Source of the DNA: Sphingobium sp. EP60837
GTDB taxonomy: Bacteria > Pseudomonadota > Alphaproteobacteria > Sphingomonadales > Sphingomonadaceae
DNA: 64,000 nucleotides
Direction of reading: 5' to 3'
Assembly: GCF_001658005.1 (NCBI RefSeq)
Contig: NZ_CP015987.1
Location: 984,001-1,048,000 of the forward strand
Shown in pieces: positions 16,242 through 25,465 of the stretch. The notes beneath the pieces are model-generated. The model saw only the letters and a list, made by a program, of their open reading frames with translations. It was not told the DNA's origin and did not search any database. The stretch's first letter is position 1; each line of letters starts with the position of its first letter. Made by a program: the position numbers and the translations under genes.

Positions 16242-19200
16242 CTATCCTATCGCCCGATCGAGCACCATAATTGCGCGCTCCAGCGCTGTTTGGGAATTTG
16301 GCGGAGACTGTAGCAGCCATCTGCCATTCCGAGCTTCTAAGCCAGCTTCAGACCAGTCGGCGCTATTGTGCGCATGTGGCGTAAGGGCCACGCCTGCCTG
16401 GCCGACATCGATGCGCACGATCTTCGCGTCTTTTGCGCTGGCCCGCAAACGCGCTTGGGCCAGCAGCCATTCCGCTGGGTCGGGAAGAGTGCCGAAGCGG
16501 TCGAGCAATTCTTCTTCGAAAACATCGATTTCGGATGCCTCCATGAGACGGGCTAGGCGGATGTAAAGACTGAGGCGAATCGACGGGTCGGGTATCCACT
16601 CTGCCGGAAAATACCCTTCCGCACCGGCATGAATGTCCGGCATCCATCGCTCATCCTCCTCGCCACGGGCCTGGCGCATCGCGGCGCTCAGCATATGTTG
16701 GTAAAGGTCCACCCCGATCAGCTTCATATGCCCTGCCTGCGCGTCCCCAAGCAGATCGCCCGCGCCCCGCATGTCCAGATCCCGCGCGCTGATCTCGAAA
16801 CCGGCGCCCAGTCGGTCGAAGGCAGTGAGCGCGCGCAGGCGCTTCATCGTCCGCTCGGCAATGGGACTTTCCTTGTCGGTCAACAATAGCACCTGTCCCC
16901 TGCGATTTCCGCGTCCGACACGCCCTCGCAGCTGGTGCAGCTGCGCCAGGCCGAAACGATCAGCGCGCCACACGATCATCGTGTTGGCGCGGGGCACATC
17001 CAGTCCTGCTTCGATGATGTTGGTGGCCAACAGGATATCACCCTTGCCGTCGGCAAAATCGACCATTGTCTCGTCGATCTCAGCGGCCGGCATCTTACCA
17101 TGGGCCATCGCGATCGAAAGGTCCGGCACCAGCCTAGCTAATCTTTCGCCCAGCGAGGTCATATCCTCAATGCGCGGCACGACGACAAAGCTCTGCCCGC
17201 GACGACCATGTTCACGCATAAGGGCCGTACGGACGCGGCTGTCATCGAATCTGCCCAGGCTGGTGCGGATCGGCTGACGCCGTGCCGGCGGGGTCGCTAT
17301 GACGGATATCTGCTGAAGTCCTACCAAGGCGGACTGCAGTGTCCGGGGGATCGGGGTCGCGCTTAGAGCGAGCAGATGCACCTCAGCAGAGCCGCGCAGC
17401 CGCTTCTTGTCGGCGGCACCGAATTTTTGCTCCTCATCGATTACGACCAGCCCTAGCTTTGCATAGCTGACGCCCTTGCCCACGACTGCGCCGGTGCCAA
17501 TAACGATATCGATGGAGCCATCGGCCAGTCCCGCTTTGACCGCCCGCTTTTCGGCTGGCGATGAAAGGCGGGAAAGGCTGGCGACCTTTATACCCATCGG
17601 CTTAAAGCGGGCGGTAAAACCTTCCAGATGCTGGCGGACCAGCACGGTCGTCGGTGCGGCAACGATGGTCTGATAACCGCTGAGCGCCGCAATGGCTGCA
17701 GCGCGCAAAGCCACCTCCGTCTTGCCATAGCCAACATCGCCGACGACAAGCCTGTCCATCGGCCGCCCGCTCGCCAGATCGTCGCGGACGGCCAAGATGG
17801 CCCGCGCCTGATCCGCCGTTTCATTGTGGGGAAAGCCGCCCACGAACCGCTCATAGGCGGCGTCATCCGGAACCATTTCGGGCGCGCTTGCCTCCGCGCG
17901 CACCTTGGCCATTTCGGCGAGCCCCCGAGCAGTTTGGGCGACTGCGGCCTCTATCTCCCCGCTGCGTTTCTTCCATGAGGAACTGTCGAGTTTGTCCAGC
18001 GCCACAGCGTCCGGGTCCGAACCATAGCGCCAGATCCGATTGGCGTCGGCGATGCGTATCAGCCGCCGTGTTCCGCCGCCGTAGCCGAGCGCAATCATTT
18101 CAGTTTCTGCGCCGTCCTCCCCTGGCGCCATTTCCAGGCCAAGAGCGATGCCGACGCCATGATCTTCATGAATGACGACATCGCCCAACTGGATCTGCGT
18201 CGCTGCATCGGTCCAGGCGGGTAGTACGCTCGCTGCTATATCCTCGACCAGCGCCCGGCTGCCAAGCAGGTCTGCGGCCGCGACGAACAGGTGGCGATCA
18301 TCGGCAAAGCCGATATCGACGGGTAAGCGCATGATCGCGGCGCTGGAGAGGGGGAGCGCCGCGACGTCCTGCCAACGGGACAGTTCGACCAAGTCCTTCC
18401 CCAATTTTGCCTGCACCTTGCTGCGCAGGAAGCGCAGGTCGCGCTCACCACCTGCGAGGATGAAGATGCGTCCAGAGTCCAGGTGGGGCTGGGCGAAGCG
18501 GGCGAAGGCAGTTAGCGGAGACCGCTGCTCAGCAAAGCGAGGGATCTCGGTCGGCGGGTCCAGTGCCACCACCTCCCATCGTCCCAGCGCTTCTTCCCAC
18601 TCCTCCTGAGGCGCGCGATCATCCCGGCCCTTAACCTCAGCCGCCAAGGCAAGGAAGCGCTGCCGCCGCTTTTCCGCCTTGGCCGAGTAGCTTATCTTTC
18701 CGGGCTGGAGATGAGCAAGGATCGTGACGGGGCGTTCCGCCAGAGGTTCCGCCGCTCGGCCGACGGCGATGCAATCCAGTTCCTCGATGGTTCGCTGGCT
18801 GATGGGGTCATAGGCGCGAAGGCTGGCCACCTTGCCGTCCACAAGCTCCACGCGGACCGGCGTTCCGGCGTCGGCTGGGAAGATGTCGGAAACCTCGCCT
18901 CGGATAGCCATCTCGCCCGGCTCATCCACTCGGTCGTCCGGAAAATAACCGATCTGGGTCAGGCGTTCTGCCAACTCGTTAAGGGTCAGCAGGTCGCCTA
19001 TGCGAAGCGTGGGTGGGGAGACATCAAAGGCGTCCGGCGGCGGATAGGCGCGCCCAGCAGCTTCGCCGCTCATGATCAGCGCGACAGGAGATGATGCCGC
19101 GCGCCGCAACGCGTGCAGCGCGGCAACCCGCTGTCCTACATTGGCAGGGGAGGCCGGGGCGCTGTCGCCCGGCAATGTGTCGCTGGAAGGCAAGAATATC

Positions 19201-19334
19201 ACCCGGCTGTCCGGCATCAAGGCAGATAATGTAGCGGCTAGCCGCTCAGCCTGCTGATCGTCATCAGCTAAATAGAGGAGATTTTCGCGCCCCATAAAAT
19301 CTGCCAACCGGGTCGCAACCCAGGCGATAGTCAT
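16242..19334 (-). CDS. Mfd-like transcription-repair coupling factor paralogue
   Basis: The 1030-residue protein has the Mfd layout: a UvrB-like N-terminal module, a CarD-like RNA-polymerase interaction domain (about 380-445, QLGDVVIHEDHGVGIALG), and a RecG-type translocase with Walker A GDVGYGKT (532-539), Walker B DEEQ (633-636) where canonical Mfd usually has DEEH, motif III SATPIPRTL (658-666) and RGRVGRG. A C-terminal TRCF domain follows. It is somewhat shorter than typical Mfd (about 1150). Together with the DEEQ box this suggests a second, divergent Mfd rather than the housekeeping copy. Canonical Mfd moves stalled RNA polymerase and recruits UvrA. Confidence 0.8.
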   Translation of the reverse strand: MTIAWVATRLADFMGRENLLYLADDDQQAERLAATLSALMPDSRVIFLPSSDTLPGDSAPASPANVGQRVAALHALRRAASSPVALIMSGEAAGRAYPPPDAFDVSPPTLRIGDLLTLNELAERLTQIGYFPDDRVDEPGEMAIRGEVSDIFPADAGTPVRVELVDGKVASLRAYDPISQRTIEELDCIAVGRAAEPLAERPVTILAHLQPGKISYSAKAEKRRQRFLALAAEVKGRDDRAPQEEWEEALGRWEVVALDPPTEIPRFAEQRSPLTAFARFAQPHLDSGRIFILAGGERDLRFLRSKVQAKLGKDLVELSRWQDVAALPLSSAAIMRLPVDIGFADDRHLFVAAADLLGSRALVEDIAASVLPAWTDAATQIQLGDVVIHEDHGVGIALGLEMAPGEDGAETEMIALGYGGGTRRLIRIADANRIWRYGSDPDAVALDKLDSSSWKKRSGEIEAAVAQTARGLAEMAKVRAEASAPEMVPDDAAYERFVGGFPHNETADQARAILAVRDDLASGRPMDRLVVGDVGYGKTEVALRAAAIAALSGYQTIVAAPTTVLVRQHLEGFTARFKPMGIKVASLSRLSSPAEKRAVKAGLADGSIDIVIGTGAVVGKGVSYAKLGLVVIDEEQKFGAADKKRLRGSAEVHLLALSATPIPRTLQSALVGLQQISVIATPPARRQPIRTSLGRFDDSRVRTALMREHGRRGQSFVVVPRIEDMTSLGERLARLVPDLSIAMAHGKMPAAEIDETMVDFADGKGDILLATNIIEAGLDVPRANTMIVWRADRFGLAQLHQLRGRVGRGNRRGQVLLLTDKESPIAERTMKRLRALTAFDRLGAGFEISARDLDMRGAGDLLGDAQAGHMKLIGVDLYQHMLSAAMRQARGEEDERWMPDIHAGAEGYFPAEWIPDPSIRLSLYIRLARLMEASEIDVFEEELLDRFGTLPDPAEWLLAQARLRASAKDAKIVRIDVGQAGVALTPHAHNSADWSEAGLEARNGRWLLQSPPNSQTALERAIMVLDRAIG

Positions 19335-19424
19335 TCACCGACCTCCAATGCTGCGTCCCCAGGAGCAAACCCTTGTGCATCGGCGGAGTTTCTTCACCTT
19401 TTAATAAATGACCGCGTCGCCGGT

Positions 19425-19715
19425 TCAGTATCCCGATCGTTCCGTCATTACCGCTTCGATTACAGTCACCTTCGCGTCATCATTTATGTCTACCGACACA
19501 AGGACCGGCGAGTTGAGCGGAGCGTCTCCTCGCGCCTCCTCTTTCTGCATAGCAGGTGCGTCTCCTCCGCTCACAACCTCGCCGACGCTGTTTTCCGGTC
19601 CATCTGCGGCGATGAAGATGTCGCTTCGGTCAACGCCATGTTCCTGGACCAGCAGTTCTACGGCGCTATCCGCCTCGGCCCGGGTTGCGAACCGTCGTTC
19701 AATCGTCTGGCTCAT
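19425..19715 (-). CDS. Small hypothetical protein, stress-protein-like
   Basis: The 96-residue protein begins MSQTIERRFATRAEADSAVE, resembling the alpha/beta start of the 177-residue stress protein at 13256, then has a Ser/Gly/Asp-rich linker and a closing strand VLVSVDINDDAKVTVIEAV. It looks like the two outer halves of that family without the hydrophobic core. It is downstream of a 64-residue gene on the same strand (39-bp gap), so the two probably form a pair. Function unknown. Confidence 0.6.
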   Translation of the reverse strand: MSQTIERRFATRAEADSAVELLVQEHGVDRSDIFIAADGPENSVGEVVSGGDAPAMQKEEARGDAPLNSPVLVSVDINDDAKVTVIEAVMTERSGY

Positions 19716-19754
19716 GTCAGTCCTTTCTTATGCGGTGGTAGTGACCGGGGGTAA

Positions 19755-19949
19755 TCAGTCCTCCTGAATCTCCGCGCCCAACGCATCCTCCTCGTCGCTG
19801 TCCAATTGAGCATCGATCGCTTCGGCGATCAGGTCCAACTGCTCATAACTTGCCGTCAGCTCAATCGCGCTGCCGTCCTCCGTTTCAAACGTCAGCAGAT
19901 ATTCATCCTCGGCATCGTCAATCTGAAATCTTGAAATCTTCGTCGGCAT
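19755..19949 (-). CDS. Small acidic hypothetical protein (64 aa)
   Basis: The 64-residue protein is strongly acidic (for example DAEDEYLLTFETEDG and LDSDEEDALGAEIQED) with a beta-alpha pattern. CAGGAGG precedes the ATG, a strong ribosome-binding site. It is followed on the same strand by the 96-residue stress-like protein. A weak EcfG-like promoter (GGAAC, 16 bases, CCTT, one mismatch) lies upstream at about 19993-20017. Function unknown. Confidence 0.6.
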   Translation of the reverse strand: MPTKISRFQIDDAEDEYLLTFETEDGSAIELTASYEQLDLIAEAIDAQLDSDEEDALGAEIQED

Positions 19950-20058
19950 GGCAACCTCCTGGACATGTTCGGCTCGCGAACTTCGACACAGGAAGGGTTA
20001 CCAGTCGGGATGGTTCCCAACCCTTGTTGTGCCAACGACCAGCCGGTCAGGGAAAAGG

Positions 20059-21462
20059 TCAGACTTGTTGAAACGGGTAGGGCGTCGGCCCCCGTTGATA
20101 TTGACTGACGGCGAGCGATCGGGTGATCGGCGGCAATGCGCGGTCGGGGCAGGCCACACGGGGGCAGATGTGGCACGCCGGGCCGATCAGGTTCGGCTGA
20201 TCTGGCAGCATGTCGGCAGCGGCCATGCGCGCAGCATGCTTTACGTGACATCCAAGTGCGATGGCCTGGACCGACTTGGCCTGAGGATCGAGCGAATGAG
20301 GAACTGCGCGCGTGAAGGTCATATAGCGCTCGCCGTCGGGCATCTCGACAATTTCCGCCACGCTTCGTTCGGGCATGTGAAAGGCGCGCCACGCGTTCCA
20401 GCGTGGGCATCCCCCGCCAAATTGAGCGAGCGGCATCCCCTCGCCCGCGAAGCGTTTCGAGATGGTCCCTGCAATATCGACCTTTAGCAGGAAGAACGGC
20501 ACCCCCCGCTCGCCACTGCGCGCCAGTGTCGTCAGCCGGTGCGCCGTCTGCTCATAGGATGCGCCGAAGCGGCGTTGCAGCAGGTCCATGTCATAGCGGC
20601 CTTCCTCCGCCGCGCTAAGAAAGCGGCTGTAGGGCATGATCAGCGCAGCGGCGGCGTAGTTGGTCAGCATGGTCCGCAGCAAGGGCCGCGTCTCACTGTC
20701 GGGCGCGCCTCGCTCGATAATTTCGGCGATCGGTTTTTCCATCTCCATCATGCTGATCTGGAATCCTGCGGCGAACAGGCGGCCTGACGCGGGCAGCCGG
20801 TCGGAGATCATCAGCCGCCGCCTATGAAAGTCGTAGAAGCGCCGCCCGCCAGCCATGGCCTTGTCGTTCATGATGCGGGTGGACACAGCATGATCCCGCT
20901 CCAACCGCTGCCGCAGGGCAACGAAAAGTTCGGCGGGCTCGTCGGGCAGAGTGCCAGCGATTCCTTCCGCTGCGGCATCAAGGGCGGGGAAGTGGTTGTT
21001 ATTCTCATGCACAAAGTCGCGCAGCCAATCGAGCGCGGTGCTGGTTCGGGAATGCCCGCCCGCCTGATTGATTGCCTCGGGCAACCGCCGCAAATCCGTT
21101 ATCGCGCGATAAAGGCGCGTGATCGCTTCGGTCGCGCCGGGATAATTTTCCGCGATCTCATTCACCTCATCACGTGGGACGCCGATGTCGCGGAGGAGCG
21201 CATCGGTGAAGATTTCCATGAGCCCGCCCGCCGCGTCGGGCAGTGTTCCTGAGACGAATTCGCGAATGTCCAGGTCATAGGTCTGGGCGAAGCGCAGAAG
21301 CATCTGCGCGGAGAGAGGCCGCTGGTTCCGCTCCAGATGATTGAGATAGCTGGGACTGACGCCCAACTCCTCCGCCATTTGCGATTGGTTGAGGCCCAGC
21401 TCGCGGCGAAGCAGCCGCAGCTTAGGACCGAGATAGAGCTTCCGTTCTGTGGCTGCCTTCAT
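20059..21462 (-). CDS. ScfR/RamB-type short-chain fatty acyl transcriptional regulator
   Basis: The 467-residue protein has an XRE helix-turn-helix (about 10-65: LGLNQSQMAEELGVSPSYLNHLE), a central region of the IrrE-like/DUF2083 kind, and a Cys-containing C terminus (CHICPRVACPDRALP). This is the layout of RamB and ScfR/PrpR-like regulators of acetate, propionate and glyoxylate-cycle genes, which sense acyl-CoA. The gene is divergent from isocitrate lyase across a short intergenic region, the classic arrangement for control of aceA. Direct regulation is inferred. Confidence 0.85.
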   Translation of the reverse strand: MKAATERKLYLGPKLRLLRRELGLNQSQMAEELGVSPSYLNHLERNQRPLSAQMLLRFAQTYDLDIREFVSGTLPDAAGGLMEIFTDALLRDIGVPRDEVNEIAENYPGATEAITRLYRAITDLRRLPEAINQAGGHSRTSTALDWLRDFVHENNNHFPALDAAAEGIAGTLPDEPAELFVALRQRLERDHAVSTRIMNDKAMAGGRRFYDFHRRRLMISDRLPASGRLFAAGFQISMMEMEKPIAEIIERGAPDSETRPLLRTMLTNYAAAALIMPYSRFLSAAEEGRYDMDLLQRRFGASYEQTAHRLTTLARSGERGVPFFLLKVDIAGTISKRFAGEGMPLAQFGGGCPRWNAWRAFHMPERSVAEIVEMPDGERYMTFTRAVPHSLDPQAKSVQAIALGCHVKHAARMAAADMLPDQPNLIGPACHICPRVACPDRALPPITRSLAVSQYQRGPTPYPFQQV

Positions 21463-21482
21463 GAAGCCATTCTGTCAAAAAT

Positions 21483-21509
21483 TCACAAGATGTACAATGT
21501 AAATTGTGA
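21483..21509. promoter_or_regulatory. Inverted repeats between the ScfR-type regulator and the aceA operon
   Basis: TCACAA (21483-21488) and TTGTGA (21504-21509) form a 6-bp inverted repeat with a 15-base spacer; a second one, ACAAT-GTAA-ATTGT, sits inside at 21494-21507. Both lie just upstream of the regulator's start codon. They are candidate operators for the neighbouring regulator; no consensus can be confirmed by eye. Confidence 0.35.
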
Positions 21510-21607
21510 CTTCGCGGCTTTCATAGCCATTCCGCCTGATGCGCAGATGCGTCACTACCTCCCCATGGGCTTCAGGAAATTGAAGCAAGCGAAAGGAACC
21601 AAGGGAC

Positions 21608-21778
21608 ATGAACAGCGAACAACAGCGCGCTCGGGCGGTTTTCTCGACAGAGGATTTCTCCCTGCTTCGTGAAGCGGTCGCCCATTATCTGAACGAGGTC
21701 AGGGACCAGCCCGCATCGATCAAGTTCGCCCATCTCTATCACCGGTTGGGCCGCGTCGCGCCAAGCGGCCGAAGCTGA
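21608..21778 (+). CDS. Small protein (56 aa) upstream of isocitrate lyase
   Basis: A 57-codon frame runs from ATG at 21608 (preceded by AAGGGAC) to TGA at 21778. The product starts MNSEQQRARAVFSTEDFSL and is predicted to be mostly helical, with REAVAHYLNEVRDQPAS. It ends 28 bases before the aceA ATG on the same strand, so it is probably the first gene of the aceA transcript. I do not recognise a family. Codon usage looks like the neighbours and the ribosome-binding site is good, which supports a real gene. Confidence 0.55.
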   Translation: MNSEQQRARAVFSTEDFSLLREAVAHYLNEVRDQPASIKFAHLYHRLGRVAPSGRS

Positions 21779-21806
21779 TCGCGGTTTACTCCAGAGGAAT
21801 TGACGA

Positions 21807-23396
21807 ATGACATATCAGGGTGACGTCGCGGCTGCGGCGGAGATGATTAAGGGCAACGGCGCGTCATGGAGCGCGATCGACGCGAACGCTGTTACGCGCA
21901 TGCGGTTGCAGAACCGCTTCCGGAGCGGTCTCGACATCGCGCGCCATACGGCCAGGATCATGCGGCAGGACATGGCCGCCTATGATGCCGATCCGAGAGC
22001 ATATACACAGTCGCTCGGCTGCTGGCACGGCTTCATCGGCCAGCAGAAGATGATCAGCATCAAGAAGCATTTCGGATCGACGAAGGGTAAATATCTTTAT
22101 CTTTCGGGATGGATGGTCGCCGCGCTCCGCAGTGAGTTCGGCCCATTGCCGGACCAGTCGATGCACGAAAAGACGAGCGTGCCCGCCCTCATCAGTGAGC
22201 TTTACACCTTCCTGAAACAGGCCGACGCCCGCGAACTGAGCCTCATGTTCCGCGATCTCGACCATGCGCGGGACAGTGGCAACGAGGTTGAAGCCCAGCG
22301 CCTGTCCCATGCGATCGACAATTATGAAACACATGTCGTCCCGATCATCGCCGACATCGACGCGGGTTTCGGCAATGCGGAGGCGACCTACCTTCTGGCC
22401 AAAAAGATGATCGAGGCGGGCGCGTGCGCGCTGCAGATCGAGAATCAGGTTTCAGATGAGAAGCAATGCGGACATCAGGATGGCAAGGTCACGGTGCCGC
22501 ACGAAGACTTTCTCGCGAAAATCCGCGCCTGCCGTTACGCCTTCCTGGAATTGGGGATGGAGGATGGCATCATCGTCGCCCGCACGGACTCGCTGGGCGC
22601 GGGGCTCACCAAGCAGATCGCCTATGTCCGGGAAAAGGGCGACCTGGGCGACCAGTATAACAGCTTCCTCGATTGCGAACCCATAGAGACGCTGAGCGAA
22701 GGGGATGTGCTGATCGTCCGCGACGGGCAGATGATGCGTCCCAAGCGGCTGCCGTCAAACCTGTACCAGTTCCGCGAAGGGACGGGCGAGGATCGTTGCG
22801 TGCTCGACTGCATCACATCGTTGCAGAACGGCGCGGACCTGCTGTGGATCGAAACTGAAAAGCCGCATATCGATCAGATCGCATCCATGGTTGATCGTAT
22901 TCGGGAAGTCGTTCCCGACGCGAAGCTGGTTTACAATAATTCGCCGTCCTTCAACTGGACGCTCAACTTCCGTCAGCAGGTTTATGACCGCTGGTTGGCG
23001 GAGGGGAGGGGCCTGGAGTCCTATGATCGCGCGAAGCTGATGAGCGCGGAATATGACCTGACCGAACTGGCCTTAGAAGCTGACGAGAAGATCCGCACCT
23101 TTCAGAAAGACGCGTCGGCGCGGGCCGGCATCTTCCACCACCTCATCACCTTGCCGACCTATCACACCGCAGCGCTCAGCACGGACAATCTCGCCAGGGA
23201 CTATTTCGGCGAGGCTGGCATGCTGGGCTATGTCGCCGGGGTGCAGCGCAAGGAGATCCGCGAGGGCATCGCCTGCGTGAAACATCAGAATATGTCGGGC
23301 TCCGATATCGGCGATGATCATAAGGAATATTTTGCCGGTGAGGCGGCGCTCAAGGCGGGCGGCGCTCACAACACCATGAACCAGTTCGCAGCCTGA
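21807..23396 (+). CDS. aceA: Isocitrate lyase
   Basis: The 529-residue enzyme cleaves isocitrate to glyoxylate and succinate in the glyoxylate shunt. It has DADAGFG-like Mg binding (IADIDAGFGN, 181-190) and the catalytic loop KQCGH with Cys221, a variant of the KKCGH signature. VPHEDF and IVARTDS are also present. Its length is of the longer bacterial type (about 530, as in Pseudomonas) rather than the 430-residue E. coli form. CAGAGGAAT is upstream of the ATG. Control by the divergent ScfR-type regulator is likely. Confidence 0.95.
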   Translation: MTYQGDVAAAAEMIKGNGASWSAIDANAVTRMRLQNRFRSGLDIARHTARIMRQDMAAYDADPRAYTQSLGCWHGFIGQQKMISIKKHFGSTKGKYLYLSGWMVAALRSEFGPLPDQSMHEKTSVPALISELYTFLKQADARELSLMFRDLDHARDSGNEVEAQRLSHAIDNYETHVVPIIADIDAGFGNAEATYLLAKKMIEAGACALQIENQVSDEKQCGHQDGKVTVPHEDFLAKIRACRYAFLELGMEDGIIVARTDSLGAGLTKQIAYVREKGDLGDQYNSFLDCEPIETLSEGDVLIVRDGQMMRPKRLPSNLYQFREGTGEDRCVLDCITSLQNGADLLWIETEKPHIDQIASMVDRIREVVPDAKLVYNNSPSFNWTLNFRQQVYDRWLAEGRGLESYDRAKLMSAEYDLTELALEADEKIRTFQKDASARAGIFHHLITLPTYHTAALSTDNLARDYFGEAGMLGYVAGVQRKEIREGIACVKHQNMSGSDIGDDHKEYFAGEAALKAGGAHNTMNQFAA

Positions 23397-23495
23397 CAGC
23401 CAAGCCAGCCATTTCCCCTTGCCGCGTCACGAAACCGCGGGCACAGATTAAATCACCGCCGCTAGAGCGGATGACGGACGGAGCGGGGAGGGGAA

Positions 23496-24689
23496 ATGAC
23501 CGCGGAGAAGGAGGGCGCTGAACCTGGAGCGCATGCCCCCTATGTAGGGGGTGCGAGCGTGGTTGCGTTGGCGCTCGGTATTCCCGTGCTCATCTCCATG
23601 CTCGCTCTGGCGATCGCGCCGGGGGTCCTGCAGATGGCGCAGGAATTCGGTGCGCTCACCGCGCAACTGGTGCTGACTGTGCCTGCGATGGTGATGATCG
23701 TCGGTGCTGCGATTTCTGGCTATCTGTCCGAACGCTGGGGACGGCGCGCAGTCATCTCCGCCTGTCTGCTGGTTTATGCGATTGCAGGCGTTAGCGGCGG
23801 AATGGCCCCTAGCTTGACCCTGCTCGTCACCGCGCGTGTTGTCAGCGGTTTTGTGGGTGGTGTCCTGCTGACCTCCGTTTATGCCGTGATCGGCGAATAT
23901 TTCGAGGGCGGCAGGCGGGAGTCGCTCCTTGGCTTCATGTCCACCGCCGCATCGATTGCTTCTCTGGGCCTCCTCGTGGTCATGGGTTATGTTGTCGAGC
24001 GCTTTGGCTGGCGCGCTCCGTTCATGCTCTACGGCGTCAGTCTGCTGCTCATCCCCTGCGCGCTCAGAGGGTTACATCGCGGACTTTCGGCCGCCAGCGT
24101 TTCGCTCAGTTGGCGGCCCGTGCTTCGCGGATGGACGTTCTACCTGCTCCTGACCGGCTATACGGTCGGCATGTATATGATGGTCATTCAGGGGCCTTTC
24201 CTGATGGCCGCCAAGGGCTTCACCGCGCCTTCCACCATAGGGCAGTTCATCGGCTTGTCGTCACTCGTCGGCGCGATATGCAGCGCTTTCTACGGGCTGA
24301 TGCGGCGCTGGCTGGGTTTCAGGCAGATGTTCGTCCTGATCTCGCTCGCAATCGGCCTCGGCCTGCCGCTCGCTGCCTGGGCGCCCAGCGGAGCCTGGGT
24401 ACTGCTTTCGATGATCGTCGTGGGAGTGGGCATCGGCATCATCGAACCGACAGTGGCCTCGGAGTTGCTGCTGCGGACGCCAGAACCGCTGCACGACCGC
24501 GCGATGGGTGTGAACGTCGCGGCCATGTTCCTGGGCCAGTTCCTCAATCCGCTGCTGCTAGCTCCGGTCCGGGAAGCTTATGGCATTGCCTTTGCCTTCA
24601 CCGCAGTGGGTTTGGCCTATTTGCTGGCGGCTGGCCTGTTCGCCGCCAGCATAGGTCACCGCTGGACCGTCAAGCCGCAGGTTCCTTAG
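23496..24689 (+). CDS. MFS transporter
   Basis: The 397-residue protein has about twelve hydrophobic helices and the MFS loop 2-3 signature (SGYLSERWGRRAVISA). The N terminus is short and cytosolic. No ligand-specific motif is recognised. It overlaps by four bases the end of a convergent SDR gene and sits at the edge of the Rieske/SDR/NTF2 cluster, so it could import the substrate of that cluster; this is inference. Confidence 0.85.
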   Translation: MTAEKEGAEPGAHAPYVGGASVVALALGIPVLISMLALAIAPGVLQMAQEFGALTAQLVLTVPAMVMIVGAAISGYLSERWGRRAVISACLLVYAIAGVSGGMAPSLTLLVTARVVSGFVGGVLLTSVYAVIGEYFEGGRRESLLGFMSTAASIASLGLLVVMGYVVERFGWRAPFMLYGVSLLLIPCALRGLHRGLSAASVSLSWRPVLRGWTFYLLLTGYTVGMYMMVIQGPFLMAAKGFTAPSTIGQFIGLSSLVGAICSAFYGLMRRWLGFRQMFVLISLAIGLGLPLAAWAPSGAWVLLSMIVVGVGIGIIEPTVASELLLRTPEPLHDRAMGVNVAAMFLGQFLNPLLLAPVREAYGIAFAFTAVGLAYLLAAGLFAASIGHRWTVKPQVP

Positions 24690-25453
24690 ACGCCGAAGCC
24701 GCCCGAAACGGATATGTGCTGCCCCGTCACATAGGCAGCTTCGTTGGACGCGAAGAACACGCACGCATGCCCGATTTCCTCCGCCGTGCCCCAGCGCTTC
24801 AGGCAGAGCAGCCGATGCGTATTATCCACCCATCTTTGGTCGATCTGGCCGAGGCGGCTGAGTTCATGAAGCTGTCCTGCATCGATGACGCCGACCAACA
24901 CTGAATTAGCGCGAATACCGTAGCGACCTTCTTCCTTGGCGATGCCCTTCACCAGCTGTTCGTTCGATGCCTTGACGGCGACGGACATGCCGTCGCGGGA
25001 GGGCCACCAATCATGCCCGGCCGATCCAAGTGTAACGAAACTGCCGCCGCCCTGATCGCGCATATGCGGCACGACCGTTTGGACGACCGTCAAAAAGCCA
25101 TGAACTTCGACGTCGAAAGCGTGTCGCCACTCTTCCATGGGGGTGGAGGTCAGATAGCGCTGATTGACCAGCGGTCCTGCAGCCCAGATAACGGTGTGAA
25201 TACGGCCATGCTCGGCGATCGCCTCATCGACTACTGCTCGAATGTCATTCGCGTCGGTTACGTCAGCGCGGTGGATGCTGACATGGCGGCCATGTTCCTG
25301 CGCCGCCGAGGCCACCTCTTCCGCACGCTTCTGATTGCCGCGATAGACGATCGCGATATCGGAGCCCTGCTGCGCGAATATGCGGGAAATGCCGCTGCCG
25401 ATACCGCCGCTGCCGCCGAACAGCAGCGTGCAGCCCTTTTCAAATGTAGCCAA
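24686..25453 (-). CDS. SDR-family protein lacking the catalytic tyrosine
   Basis: The 255-residue protein has the SDR dinucleotide-binding motif (GGSGGIGSG, about 13-21) and WAAGP in place of NNAG. The catalytic Ser144 (LGSAG) and Lys161 are present, but the Tyr of YxxxK is Ser157 (SVAVK). It closely resembles the SDR at 27457-28227, sharing SAGHDWWP, KGIAKEEG, IRANSVLVGVIDAGQ, YVTGQ and GGFGV. It follows the divergent regulator gene by 12 bases. With Tyr missing, ordinary dehydrogenase chemistry is doubtful; another lyase- or isomerase-like role or a binding role is possible. Confidence 0.85.
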   Translation of the reverse strand: MATFEKGCTLLFGGSGGIGSGISRIFAQQGSDIAIVYRGNQKRAEEVASAAQEHGRHVSIHRADVTDANDIRAVVDEAIAEHGRIHTVIWAAGPLVNQRYLTSTPMEEWRHAFDVEVHGFLTVVQTVVPHMRDQGGGSFVTLGSAGHDWWPSRDGMSVAVKASNEQLVKGIAKEEGRYGIRANSVLVGVIDAGQLHELSRLGQIDQRWVDNTHRLLCLKRWGTAEEIGHACVFFASNEAAYVTGQHISVSGGFGV

Positions 25454-25465
25454 GAAACTCTCCCT

